Assembly: GCA_023460035.1 (NCBI GenBank)
Contig: JAEWRN010000007.1
Span: forward strand, 66,499 to 130,498
Origin: Bacillota bacterium
GTDB taxonomy: Bacteria; Bacillota; Clostridia; Oscillospirales; Ruminococcaceae
Length of the DNA stretch: 64,000 bases
Direction: 5' to 3'
Shown: positions 46,161-53,019 of the stretch, in pieces
Numbering within the stretch: the first letter of the stretch is position 1
Layout: every line of letters starts with the position of its first letter
The notes under the pieces: model-generated
The model's database searches: none
What the model was told of the DNA's origin: nothing
The model's input: only the letters and a program-made list of their open reading frames with translations
Made by a program: the position numbers and the translations under genes

Positions 46161-46170
46161 TTGTATACAT
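46161..46170. promoter_or_regulatory. GntR operator candidate, site 3
   Basis: TTGTATACAT, one mismatch from the palindromic core, 35 bp downstream of the uxuA -10. The site 2 to site 3 distance is 57 bp, which would allow looping or cooperative binding. Confidence 0.6.
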
Positions 46171-46243
46171 AAACAAGAACAGAGGGTAATAAATTGTAAA
46201 AGACTTTAGAATACAAAAAGTTATAATATAAAGGAGAACATTC

Positions 46244-47287
46244 ATGAAACTGACATTTCGCTGGTATGGGCCTGACGACCCCGTGTCCTTGGAACATATT
46301 CGCCAGATTCCATGTATGAGCGGAATCGTATCGGCCGTATATGATGTACCCGTGGGGGAAGCGTGGCCCATGGAAAAAATAACCGCCGTACGGGACGCGG
46401 CAGTGCAAAGCGGCCTTGAATTTGAAGTTGTTGAAAGTGTGCCGGTGCACGAAGACATTAAGTTGGGCAAACCCACAAGGGATCGCCTGATCGATCACTA
46501 CTGCGAAACAATTCGCCGCCTGTCAAAGGTGGGGGTCAAGGTAATCTGCTATAACTTTATGCCGGTGTTTGACTGGTTGCGCAGTGACCTTGCCCGCCCC
46601 ATGCCGGATGGCTCCACTGCTTTGGCGTACGATGATGCTGCGGTGCTGGCGATGGACCCGCTGAAAAGCGAGTTGTCACTGCCCGGGTGGGACGAAAGCT
46701 ATGGCAAAGAAGAGCTGAAAGCTTTGATGGCGGAATATGCAAACGTAGATGAAGATAAGCTTTGGGACAATTTTGCGTACTTTATCAACAAGGTCGTCCC
46801 TGTTTGCGAAGAGACCGGTATTAAAATGGCCATTCACCCGGATGACCCGCCATGGGGCATTTTTGGCCTGCCGCGCATTATCACCGGTGCACAGAGTTAT
46901 GCAAAAATGAAGAAAATCAACCCTTCTTCGGCAAACGGCATCACGCTGTGCCTTGGCTCTCTTGGTTCTAACCCGGAAAACGACCTGGTTTCGATTGCGC
47001 GCGACTACGCAGACAGAATTTATTTTGTGCATGCGCGCAATGTAAAATGGACTGGCGAGCGGGATTTTCAGGAAGTACCTCATCCATCCGCATGCGGAAG
47101 CTTGAACCTGTATCAAATCCTGAAGACATTACACGGGGCTGGTTTTGATGGCTACATTCGGCCGGATCATGGCCGAATGATTTGGGGGGAAACAGGGCAC
47201 CCCGGATATGGCCTGTATGATCGAGCTTTAGGCGCGACCTATATTGTTGGGCTTTGGGAAGCTATTGAGCAGGAGGAAAAACAATGA
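46244..47287 (+). CDS. uxuA: Mannonate dehydratase
   Basis: A 347-residue UxuA, which dehydrates D-mannonate to 2-keto-3-deoxygluconate. Visible motifs: FRWYGPDDPVSLEHIRQIP at the N-terminus, ICYNFMPVFDW, MAIHPDDPPWGIFGLPRI, VHARNVKW and the C-terminal RPDHGRMIWGE, which include the metal-binding Cys/His residues. It is the shorter form of the family common in Firmicutes. ATG follows AAAGGAG. Overlaps the next SDR gene by 4 bp. Confidence 0.96.
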   Translation: MKLTFRWYGPDDPVSLEHIRQIPCMSGIVSAVYDVPVGEAWPMEKITAVRDAAVQSGLEFEVVESVPVHEDIKLGKPTRDRLIDHYCETIRRLSKVGVKVICYNFMPVFDWLRSDLARPMPDGSTALAYDDAAVLAMDPLKSELSLPGWDESYGKEELKALMAEYANVDEDKLWDNFAYFINKVVPVCEETGIKMAIHPDDPPWGIFGLPRIITGAQSYAKMKKINPSSANGITLCLGSLGSNPENDLVSIARDYADRIYFVHARNVKWTGERDFQEVPHPSACGSLNLYQILKTLHGAGFDGYIRPDHGRMIWGETGHPGYGLYDRALGATYIVGLWEAIEQEEKQ

Positions 47288-48132
47288 AACTGCCGTTTGA
47301 AATTGATTTGAAGAACAAAGTAGCCGTGGTAACCGGTGCAGGTGGCGTGCTGTGCAGCATGTTTGCAGAGGCAATCGCCGCCAGCGGGGCCAAAGTGGCC
47401 TTGCTAGACTTAAATGAACAGGCTGCGCAAAAAGCAGCCGAAGCAATTACCGCGCAGGGCTTTATTGCCAAAGGGTATCAGTGCAATGCGCTGGACAAAC
47501 AGAGCCTTGAAGACTGCCACCAGAAAGTGCTGGCAGACTTTGGCTCCTGCGACATTCTGCTGAACGGTGCCGGGGGCAACAACCCGCGTGCGACAACAGA
47601 AAAAGAGTATTACGAAAAAGGCGATATCGACGATGAAGTAAAGAGCTTTTTTGACTTGGACAGCGCCGGCGTAGAGTTTGTGTTCAACCTGAACTTCCTT
47701 GGCACGCTGCTGCCCACGCAGGTGTTTGCAAAAGACATGCTGGAAAAAGAGTCTGCCGTTATTCTGAACGTGTCGTCAATGAACGCGTTCCGCCCGTTGA
47801 CCAAGATCCCCGCTTATTCCGGTGCAAAAGCGGCGGTCAGCAACTTTACACAGTGGCTGGCAGTGCACTTCTCTAAAACCGGCATTCGTGTCAACGCAAT
47901 CGCGCCGGGCTTCTTTGTGACGAACCAGAACCGCGCCATGCTGTATGACGATGCCGGCAAGCCGACCGCCCGCACGGGCAAAATTCTTGCGGCGACCCCA
48001 ATGGGCCGTTTTGGCGAGGCGGAAGAGCTGCTTGGCACCCTGCTGTGGCTGCTTTCCGACGAAGCGTCCGGCTTTGTCACCGGTATTGTTGTGCCGGTGG
48101 ACGGCGGGTTCTCGGCCTATTCCGGCGTATAA
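47284..48132 (+). CDS. SDR-type D-mannonate (fructuronate) oxidoreductase
   Basis: A 282-residue SDR with VVTGAGGVLCSMFAE as cofactor loop, NGAGGNNPRAT and catalytic Tyr178-Lys182 (YSGAK). The long insertion after NGAGG (KEYYEKGDIDDEVKSFFDLD, at ~105-125) is typical of the SDR that replaces UxuB in many gut bacteria. It would reduce D-fructuronate to D-mannonate, the step between UxaC and UxuA. Overlaps uxuA as ATGA, so translation is coupled. Confidence 0.9.
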   Translation: MKLPFEIDLKNKVAVVTGAGGVLCSMFAEAIAASGAKVALLDLNEQAAQKAAEAITAQGFIAKGYQCNALDKQSLEDCHQKVLADFGSCDILLNGAGGNNPRATTEKEYYEKGDIDDEVKSFFDLDSAGVEFVFNLNFLGTLLPTQVFAKDMLEKESAVILNVSSMNAFRPLTKIPAYSGAKAAVSNFTQWLAVHFSKTGIRVNAIAPGFFVTNQNRAMLYDDAGKPTARTGKILAATPMGRFGEAEELLGTLLWLLSDEASGFVTGIVVPVDGGFSAYSGV

Positions 48133-48479
48133 CAGCTTGCGGGCTTTGCAGGCAAAGTTTGTGCCCTAAAGACGAAACCATGACTCGACCGCGCAGTGCC
48201 GCGGGCGGGCCATGGTATTTGTCTATTCAAGCGGTTCTCTGCAATATGACTTTAAATGTGGTGCAGTAAACTAAATAGCAGCCTGTAAACCGGGCGGTGC
48301 CCTGTAAAAGAAGCCAGGCCCCTTATTACCCTTTATACCAAGGCTATCTGGGCGGGCCGTTGTGCCCGCAAAAAGCCCGGCACAGGGGTACCACGCCGGC
48401 ATGTCGCCCAGCCGCAGTGCAGCACGGGGCAAAAAGCGGAGAAACATCAATTTCCCGTTTCCACAGGAGGAAAACGACC
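48133..48479. other. GC-rich intergenic stretch before kdgK
   Basis: A 347-bp gap between the mannonate oxidoreductase and kdgK. It has several short GC-rich complementary patches but no clear terminator, promoter or known riboswitch that I can recognise. The RBS AGGAGG for kdgK is at its end. No GntR-type TTGTATACAA site was seen here. Confidence 0.4.
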
Positions 48480-49436
48480 ATGAAAAAGAAACTTCTGCTA
48501 GTCGGCGAGCCAATGGGCCTTTTTATTGCCCAGGAAGAGGCCCGGCTTGAAGATGTGAACCTGTTTGCAGCGCAAGTGGCAGGTGCGGAATTTAATGTTG
48601 CAGTTGGCCTTTCAAGGCTGGGGCATGCGGTGGGGTACCTGACAAAACTGGGCAACGACCCGTTTGGCAAACGAATCGTCAACACGATGCAAAAAAACGG
48701 CATCGACACCTCACTGATCACCTATTGCGACGACCACCGAACGGGTTTTATGCTCAAGGGCAAAACAAGCCACGGCGACCCGGACATTTTCTATTTTAGA
48801 AAAGATTCGGCGGCCTCTACAATCTCGGTAGAAGACCTTACGCAGCTTGACCTTTCAGACTACGGGTATCTGCACATCACCGGTATTCTGCCGCCGCTGT
48901 CAAAATCGGCGTTAGAGGCAACACGGTATTTGATGCAGCGCGCCAAACAGGCCGGTTTGACCGTGTTTTTTGACCCCAACCTGCGTTTACAGCTTTGGCC
49001 CGACACACAGACCATGGTGACAGAACTGAACCTGTTTGCCGGATTTGCCGACTATGTATTGCCGGGCTGCAAAGAGGGTAAAATTCTTTGTGGCAGCGAA
49101 GTGCCCGAAGAAATTGCGGCGTTTTACCTTGCGCGCGGTGCAAAAGCGGTCGTTGTGAAAACGGGGGCAAAAGGCGCCTATGCTGCAACCAAAAAGGGTG
49201 GCTTTTATTCCCGTACCTACCCCGCAAAAGAAATTGTAGACACGGTGGGAGCGGGCGACGGCTTTGCGGCAGGTGTCATCAGCGCGGTGATGGAGGGGCT
49301 GCCCCTGGAAGAAGCGGTGCGGCGCGCTAACGCAATCGGTACCATTCAGGTGATGAGCGTAGGCGACAACGAAGGCCTGCCCACAAGGGAAGAACTGGAC
49401 CGTTTTATGAACGAAAACCAGCAGGAAACAGAATAG
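48480..49436 (+). CDS. kdgK: 2-keto-3-deoxygluconate kinase (PfkB family)
   Basis: A 318-residue PfkB sugar kinase: LLVGEPMGLFIAQEE start, the NVAVGLSRLGH substrate loop, and the ATP-site DTVGAGDGFAAG with catalytic Asp260. In this setting it phosphorylates 2-keto-3-deoxygluconate to KDPG for the aldolase encoded next. ATG at 48480 follows AGGAGGAAAACGACC; earlier in-frame starts have no ribosome site. Gap to kdgA is 11 bp. Confidence 0.92.
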   Translation: MKKKLLLVGEPMGLFIAQEEARLEDVNLFAAQVAGAEFNVAVGLSRLGHAVGYLTKLGNDPFGKRIVNTMQKNGIDTSLITYCDDHRTGFMLKGKTSHGDPDIFYFRKDSAASTISVEDLTQLDLSDYGYLHITGILPPLSKSALEATRYLMQRAKQAGLTVFFDPNLRLQLWPDTQTMVTELNLFAGFADYVLPGCKEGKILCGSEVPEEIAAFYLARGAKAVVVKTGAKGAYAATKKGGFYSRTYPAKEIVDTVGAGDGFAAGVISAVMEGLPLEEAVRRANAIGTIQVMSVGDNEGLPTREELDRFMNENQQETE

Positions 49437-49447
49437 GAGGCAACAGG

Positions 49448-50083
49448 ATGGACCAGTTTTTATCTGAATTAAAGCAAGTTGGCATCGTCCCTGTTATTAA
49501 AATCGATACGGCAGAAAACGCAGTGCCGCTTGCGGCGGCGTTGCAAGCAGGCGGGTTGCCCGCGGCAGAAATTACATTTCGCAGCGACGCGGCGGCAGAC
49601 GCAATTCGTGCAATTTCAAAAAGTATGCCGGGCATTTTCATTTGTGCGGGCACTGTGCTGAATGTTGAAACCGCAAAACGCGCGCTGGATGCAGGGGCAA
49701 AAGCAATTATCAGCCCGGGCACCAATATGGAACTGGTGCGCTGGTGTGTCAAGCAAGGGGTTACCGTGATACCCGGCTGCGCCACGCCAACAGAGGTAGA
49801 GGCCTGCATGCGCGAAGGGCTGACAACGGTGAAGTTGTTCCCTGCCGCAGTGCTGGGTGGGGTGGCAATGCTGAAAGCCCTTGCCGGGCCCTACTTTAAC
49901 ATGGGCTTTATGCCGACAGGCGGCATCAGCCCGTCGAATGTAAAAGAGTATCTCGCGTTAAACAATGTTGTGGCGTGCGGCGGTAGCTGGATCGCGCCGG
50001 AAAAACTGCTAAAAGAAAAGCGCTTTGACGAAATTCAGCGGTTGGCCGAAGAGGCTGCAAAGCTGCGGGATGAAATTAGATAG
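49448..50083 (+). CDS. eda: KDPG aldolase
   Basis: A 211-residue class I aldolase of the Eda/KdgA family. VGIVPVIKI start, PAAEITFRSDAA with the conserved Glu, CAGTVLNVE, SPGTNMELV, and Lys129 in TVKLFPAAVLGG as the Schiff-base residue. It splits 2-keto-3-deoxy-6-phosphogluconate into pyruvate and glyceraldehyde-3-phosphate, ending the glucuronate route. Starts behind AGGAGGCAACAGG. Last gene of the island before the right repeat. Confidence 0.94.
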   Translation: MDQFLSELKQVGIVPVIKIDTAENAVPLAAALQAGGLPAAEITFRSDAAADAIRAISKSMPGIFICAGTVLNVETAKRALDAGAKAIISPGTNMELVRWCVKQGVTVIPGCATPTEVEACMREGLTTVKLFPAAVLGGVAMLKALAGPYFNMGFMPTGGISPSNVKEYLALNNVVACGGSWIAPEKLLKEKRFDEIQRLAEEAAKLRDEIR

Positions 50084-50297
50084 CGATATTGGTACCGGTA
50101 GAAACAACGCATTACGAATTGTAAGGGTAGAGCATAGTTGTTTTCTTCGAAAACAAAATAAAAAAAGAAACGCAGGCGCCAGTATCTAATACCGGTCGCC
50201 CGTGTTTTATGGTGAAAAAAAGAATTGCCTTTTATAATGAATTTTTTACCGTATCTGGGTATTCTGTGTAAGGTACAAAGGGGCCGTCAAATAGCAG
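50084..50297. other. Intergenic stretch between eda and right repeat
   Basis: 214 bp, AT-rich. It contains a small hairpin, TTGTTTTC/GAAAACAA (50138-50156), followed by an A-rich tract, which may weakly terminate eda. No gene seen. Sequence immediately left of 50298 has no likeness to the DUF4956 gene, so the repeat begins abruptly. Confidence 0.5.
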
Positions 50298-50426
50298 CGT
50301 GCGCACCCAAAACGGCAATTTGGGGGTCACCCTCTCGCAAAACCAGCAAACCGAAGCCGCGGTGTTTTAAACGGCAGTAAAGCAGTAAAACAGTAAAGGC
50401 CGGGGCAATTTGCCCCGGCCTTTACT
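50298..50426. repeat. 129-bp direct repeat, right copy
   Basis: Second copy of 17802-17930. Carries a headless 23-codon tail of a DUF4956 gene (VRTQNGNLGVTLSQ...), its stop and the terminator, with no coding sequence upstream. Differences at 50397 (A for C) and 50421 (T for G) keep the stem paired. Its hairpin now sits 25 bp from the hcp stop codon. Confidence 0.95.
50392..50426. terminator. Terminator hairpin, right copy
   Basis: Perfect 15-bp stem with AATTT loop. Placed to terminate hcp leftward (stop at 50451); on that strand it is followed by GTTTTAC. Could also stop read-through from eda. Confidence 0.75.
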
Positions 50427-50450
50427 TGCTTATTATACAATAAAATAGGA

Positions 50451-52082
50451 TCAGCCCTGCATAAAAAGTTGAAGATCGTCTTCTACCGTGCCGACCCCGG
50501 CAATCCCAAACTTTTCCACCAGCACGTTGGCGACATTGGGCGACAAAAAGCCGGGCAGCGTGGGGCCAAGATGAATGTTTTTGACACCAAGCGACAGCAG
50601 CGCCAGCAATACGATCACGGCCTTTTGCTCGTACCAGGCAATGTTGAACGCAATCGGCAAATCGTTGATGTCGCTTAGCGCAAACACTTCTTTCAGTTTC
50701 AGCGCAATCAGCGCCAGCGAGTACGAATCGTTGCACTGCCCCGCGTCCAGCACTCTGGGGATGCCGCCAATGTCGCCGAGTTGCAGCTTGTTGTAGCGAT
50801 ATTTTGCGCAGCCCGCAGTCAAAATTACGGTATCCTTCGGCAGATTTTCGGCAAATTCGGTGTAATATTCGCGCGATTTCATCCGCCCGTCGCAGCCCGC
50901 CATCACGAAAAACTTTTTGATCGCACCGCTTTTTACGGCATCCACTACTTTGTCGGCAAGGGCGAATACCTGATGATGCGCAAACCCGCCCACGATGCTG
51001 CCGGTTTCAATCTCCTGCGGGGCAGGCAGGGTTTTAGCAAGCGCAATGATGGCAGAAAAATCTTTTTTGCCGGTCTCATCCGCCTCAATGTGGGTGCAGC
51101 CCGGGTATCCGCAAGAGCCGGTGGTGAAAATTCTGCCGCGCACTTCTTCGCTGCGGGGCGGCACAATGCAGTTGGTGGTAAACAGCACCGGCCCGCGGAA
51201 GGAAACAAACTCTTCCAGCTGTTTCCACCACGCGTTGCCATAGTTGCCGGCAAAATGCGCAAACTTTTTAAAGGCGGGGTAATAGTGGGCGGGCAACATT
51301 TCGCTGTGGGTGTACACATCCACACCGGTGCCTTCGGTTTGCTCTAGAAGCTGTTCCAGGTCGGTCAGGTCGTGGCCGGAAATCAAAATCGCAGGGTTTT
51401 TTCGCACACCGATCTCGACGGTGGTCATTTCAGGGTTGCCAAATCGCGCAGTATTGGCCTTGTCAAGCAGGGCCATTGCCGCAACCCCCACTTCGCCGGT
51501 TTTCAGTGTCAGCGCTACCAAATCGTCGGCGGTCAGTGTGTCGTTTAGCGTTGCCGCTAATGCCTCGTAAATAAAGGCATTGATTGCAAGGTCCTCTTTG
51601 CCAAGGTTGCGTGCGTGTTCGGTATAGGCAGCCATGCCTTTCAGCCCGTAAGTGATCATTTCGCGTAAAGACCGCACGTCTTCATTTTCGGTCGCAAGCA
51701 CCCCAACGGTGGCGGCCTTTTTCAGCATCTCTTCTTTTGACTGCACGGCAAAGGTGACAGCGTCCTGTGTGCCTGCAAAGCGGGTAGAACTGCGCAGGGC
51801 ATCCCGCATACCCAGCAGGGTGGTAATCTGCGCCTCAATTGCACCGTCGTCAAAATTTGCGTTGGTAATGGTCATAAACAAGCTGCGCAATACCGCGTGG
51901 TTCGTCTCGCCCAGTGCGGCAATGTCTGTTTTGGTTTCGGTCACAATAATCGAAATGCCTTTTAAAATATAGAGTAAAAGGTCTTGCAGGTTGGCCACTT
52001 CTTCGGTTTTGCCACAGACCCCGCGCAGGGCGCAGCCTTTGCCGCCGGCGGTTTCCTGGCATTGATAACAAAACATACTCAT
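50451..52082 (-). CDS. hcp: Hydroxylamine reductase / hybrid cluster protein
   Basis: A 543-residue hybrid cluster protein. The N-terminal Cys5, Cys8, Cys17 and Cys23 (CYQCQETAGGKGC) ligate a 4Fe-4S cluster; FTTNCIVPPR, GSCGYPGC and ILTAGCAKYRYNK supply ligands of the hybrid 4Fe-2S-2O cluster. Hcp reduces hydroxylamine in vitro and acts on nitric oxide and nitrosative stress in vivo. The ATG at 52082 follows GGAGGAACCCCCT; two earlier ATGs overlap the ribosome site. No Hcr reductase gene is adjacent. A CRP/FNR-like palindrome lies upstream. Confidence 0.96.
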   Translation of the reverse strand: MSMFCYQCQETAGGKGCALRGVCGKTEEVANLQDLLLYILKGISIIVTETKTDIAALGETNHAVLRSLFMTITNANFDDGAIEAQITTLLGMRDALRSSTRFAGTQDAVTFAVQSKEEMLKKAATVGVLATENEDVRSLREMITYGLKGMAAYTEHARNLGKEDLAINAFIYEALAATLNDTLTADDLVALTLKTGEVGVAAMALLDKANTARFGNPEMTTVEIGVRKNPAILISGHDLTDLEQLLEQTEGTGVDVYTHSEMLPAHYYPAFKKFAHFAGNYGNAWWKQLEEFVSFRGPVLFTTNCIVPPRSEEVRGRIFTTGSCGYPGCTHIEADETGKKDFSAIIALAKTLPAPQEIETGSIVGGFAHHQVFALADKVVDAVKSGAIKKFFVMAGCDGRMKSREYYTEFAENLPKDTVILTAGCAKYRYNKLQLGDIGGIPRVLDAGQCNDSYSLALIALKLKEVFALSDINDLPIAFNIAWYEQKAVIVLLALLSLGVKNIHLGPTLPGFLSPNVANVLVEKFGIAGVGTVEDDLQLFMQG

Positions 52083-52153
52083 AGGGGGTTCCTCCTTCAT
52101 CATCAAGGCAGCCCGCCGGTGTTTTGGCAGCGGGCGCTACCTGTTATGCTGCC

Positions 52154-52195
52154 AGTATAATGCAAAGCACAGGGCAAAGCAGTTGTAATTACAAC
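52154..52195 (-). promoter_or_regulatory. hcp promoter region with CRP/FNR-like palindrome
   Basis: Leftward -10 TATACT (52159-52154). GTTGTAATTACAAC at 52182-52195 is a perfect 14-bp palindrome whose centre is about 41.5 bp upstream of the expected start site, the classic class II activator position. The -35 is poor, which also fits an activated promoter. Confidence 0.55.
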
Positions 52196-52361
52196 AAATA
52201 GAAGGCGAAAGAGGGGGATGGGGTGTATGTTAGGGGTAAATGACGTGAGTTTTTTTATCATGCAGATAGCTTACAAGCTTACCGAATATTCGTAAAACCT
52301 GCGTCTGTCAGATTAAAGATTATCTGGGCATTAAAAGGAGGCGCTGACAACAGCACAAAAG

Positions 52362-52401
52362 AACAGCAGGCGGTCAGCATAAAAGCTGATTGCCTGCTGT
52401 T
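52362..52401. repeat. Dispersed hairpin repeat, copy 1
   Basis: AACAGCAGGC...GCCTGCTGTT with an inner helix containing two G-T pairs, 17 bp in all, ATAAAA loop. Nearly the same hairpin occurs at 63283-63329. It lies in the 436-bp gap (52083-52518) between hcp and the OB-fold gene, which otherwise holds only the hcp promoter and a GGGGC/GCCCC patch; it may terminate the Trk operon. Confidence 0.7.
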
Positions 52402-52518
52402 TGTGTAAAAGGCGGCGGGGCAAAGCCCCGCGGGGTGCGGTCTCTTGGCGGGGTGCCGCATAAAGCGGCTGCGTTATGCCCTACTGGTACGGCTAAACGG
52501 GCAGAGGTAAAAACAGGG

Positions 52519-53019
52519 TTACGCTTTTTTACGTCTGAAAACTTTATAGTAAAAATAAGAAAGGCTTGACGCCGCGAACAAAAGGATTGCGGCAACGATA
52601 ATTTCAGCGTTTGATGTCTTTAGTTTTACGTCATAACCGCTTTTAATAATCTCAATCGAAGAGCAGTGAATGTCTACATCGCCCCCGTGCTCGGCGCAGC
52701 TGCGCGAAAAGACGCCTGTCACCCTAAGTGTGTCGCCTACATGCTTGTAATCCCCGTAGGTTTTTATAGTGTTTGCTTCCGCTGCGGTCATCCATATCCC
52801 AATCGCGTTTGAACCGTCGTTTATATTTACCCAGGCATGGTCACCACGCTCCAGCGCTTCGCCAATGGCCTCGCCTTCCACGGTTACAGTTTGCATATCG
52901 TAGGCTGTTGTATTATTTATCAGGTCATTAATGCTGATTTTTTGTGCCGCGTTGACCGTAACAGTAAAACAAGACATAACGAAAAGGGTCAAAATCAGCG
53001 TTTTCCATCTTTTACGCAT
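52519..53019 (-). CDS. Membrane-anchored OB-fold protein
   Basis: A 166-residue exported protein. Signal peptide ~1-24 ending TVNA-AQ; an OB-fold-like domain at ~27-120 with the pattern TVTVEGEAIGEALERGDHAW and VGDTLRVTGVFSR, typical of nucleic-acid- or ligand-binding OB domains in secreted proteins; a C-terminal membrane helix at ~139-160 and basic tail RRKKA. Overlaps the end of trkH by 25 bp and starts behind GGAGGTG inside it, so it is the last gene of the Trk cluster. Function unknown. Confidence 0.75.
   Translation of the reverse strand: MRKRWKTLILTLFVMSCFTVTVNAAQKISINDLINNTTAYDMQTVTVEGEAIGEALERGDHAWVNINDGSNAIGIWMTAAEANTIKTYGDYKHVGDTLRVTGVFSRSCAEHGGDVDIHCSSIEIIKSGYDVKLKTSNAEIIVAAILLFAASSLSYFYYKVFRRKKA

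Larger units (their letters stand above)
17931..50426. mobile_element. Carbohydrate-utilisation island bounded by direct repeats
   Basis: A 32.5-kb segment between the 129-bp repeats. Its left part (to about 43.6 kb) is clearly more AT-rich than the flanking DNA. It holds four transcription regulators of four different families or sites, seven glycoside hydrolases or glycosidase-like enzymes, one GPH transporter, rhaBAD and a hexuronate pathway. No integrase, transposase or conjugation gene was found inside. Removing one repeat plus this segment would join the DUF4956 terminator directly to the hcp region, the expected empty site. Island status is inference from repeats, composition and content. 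Confidence 0.7.
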
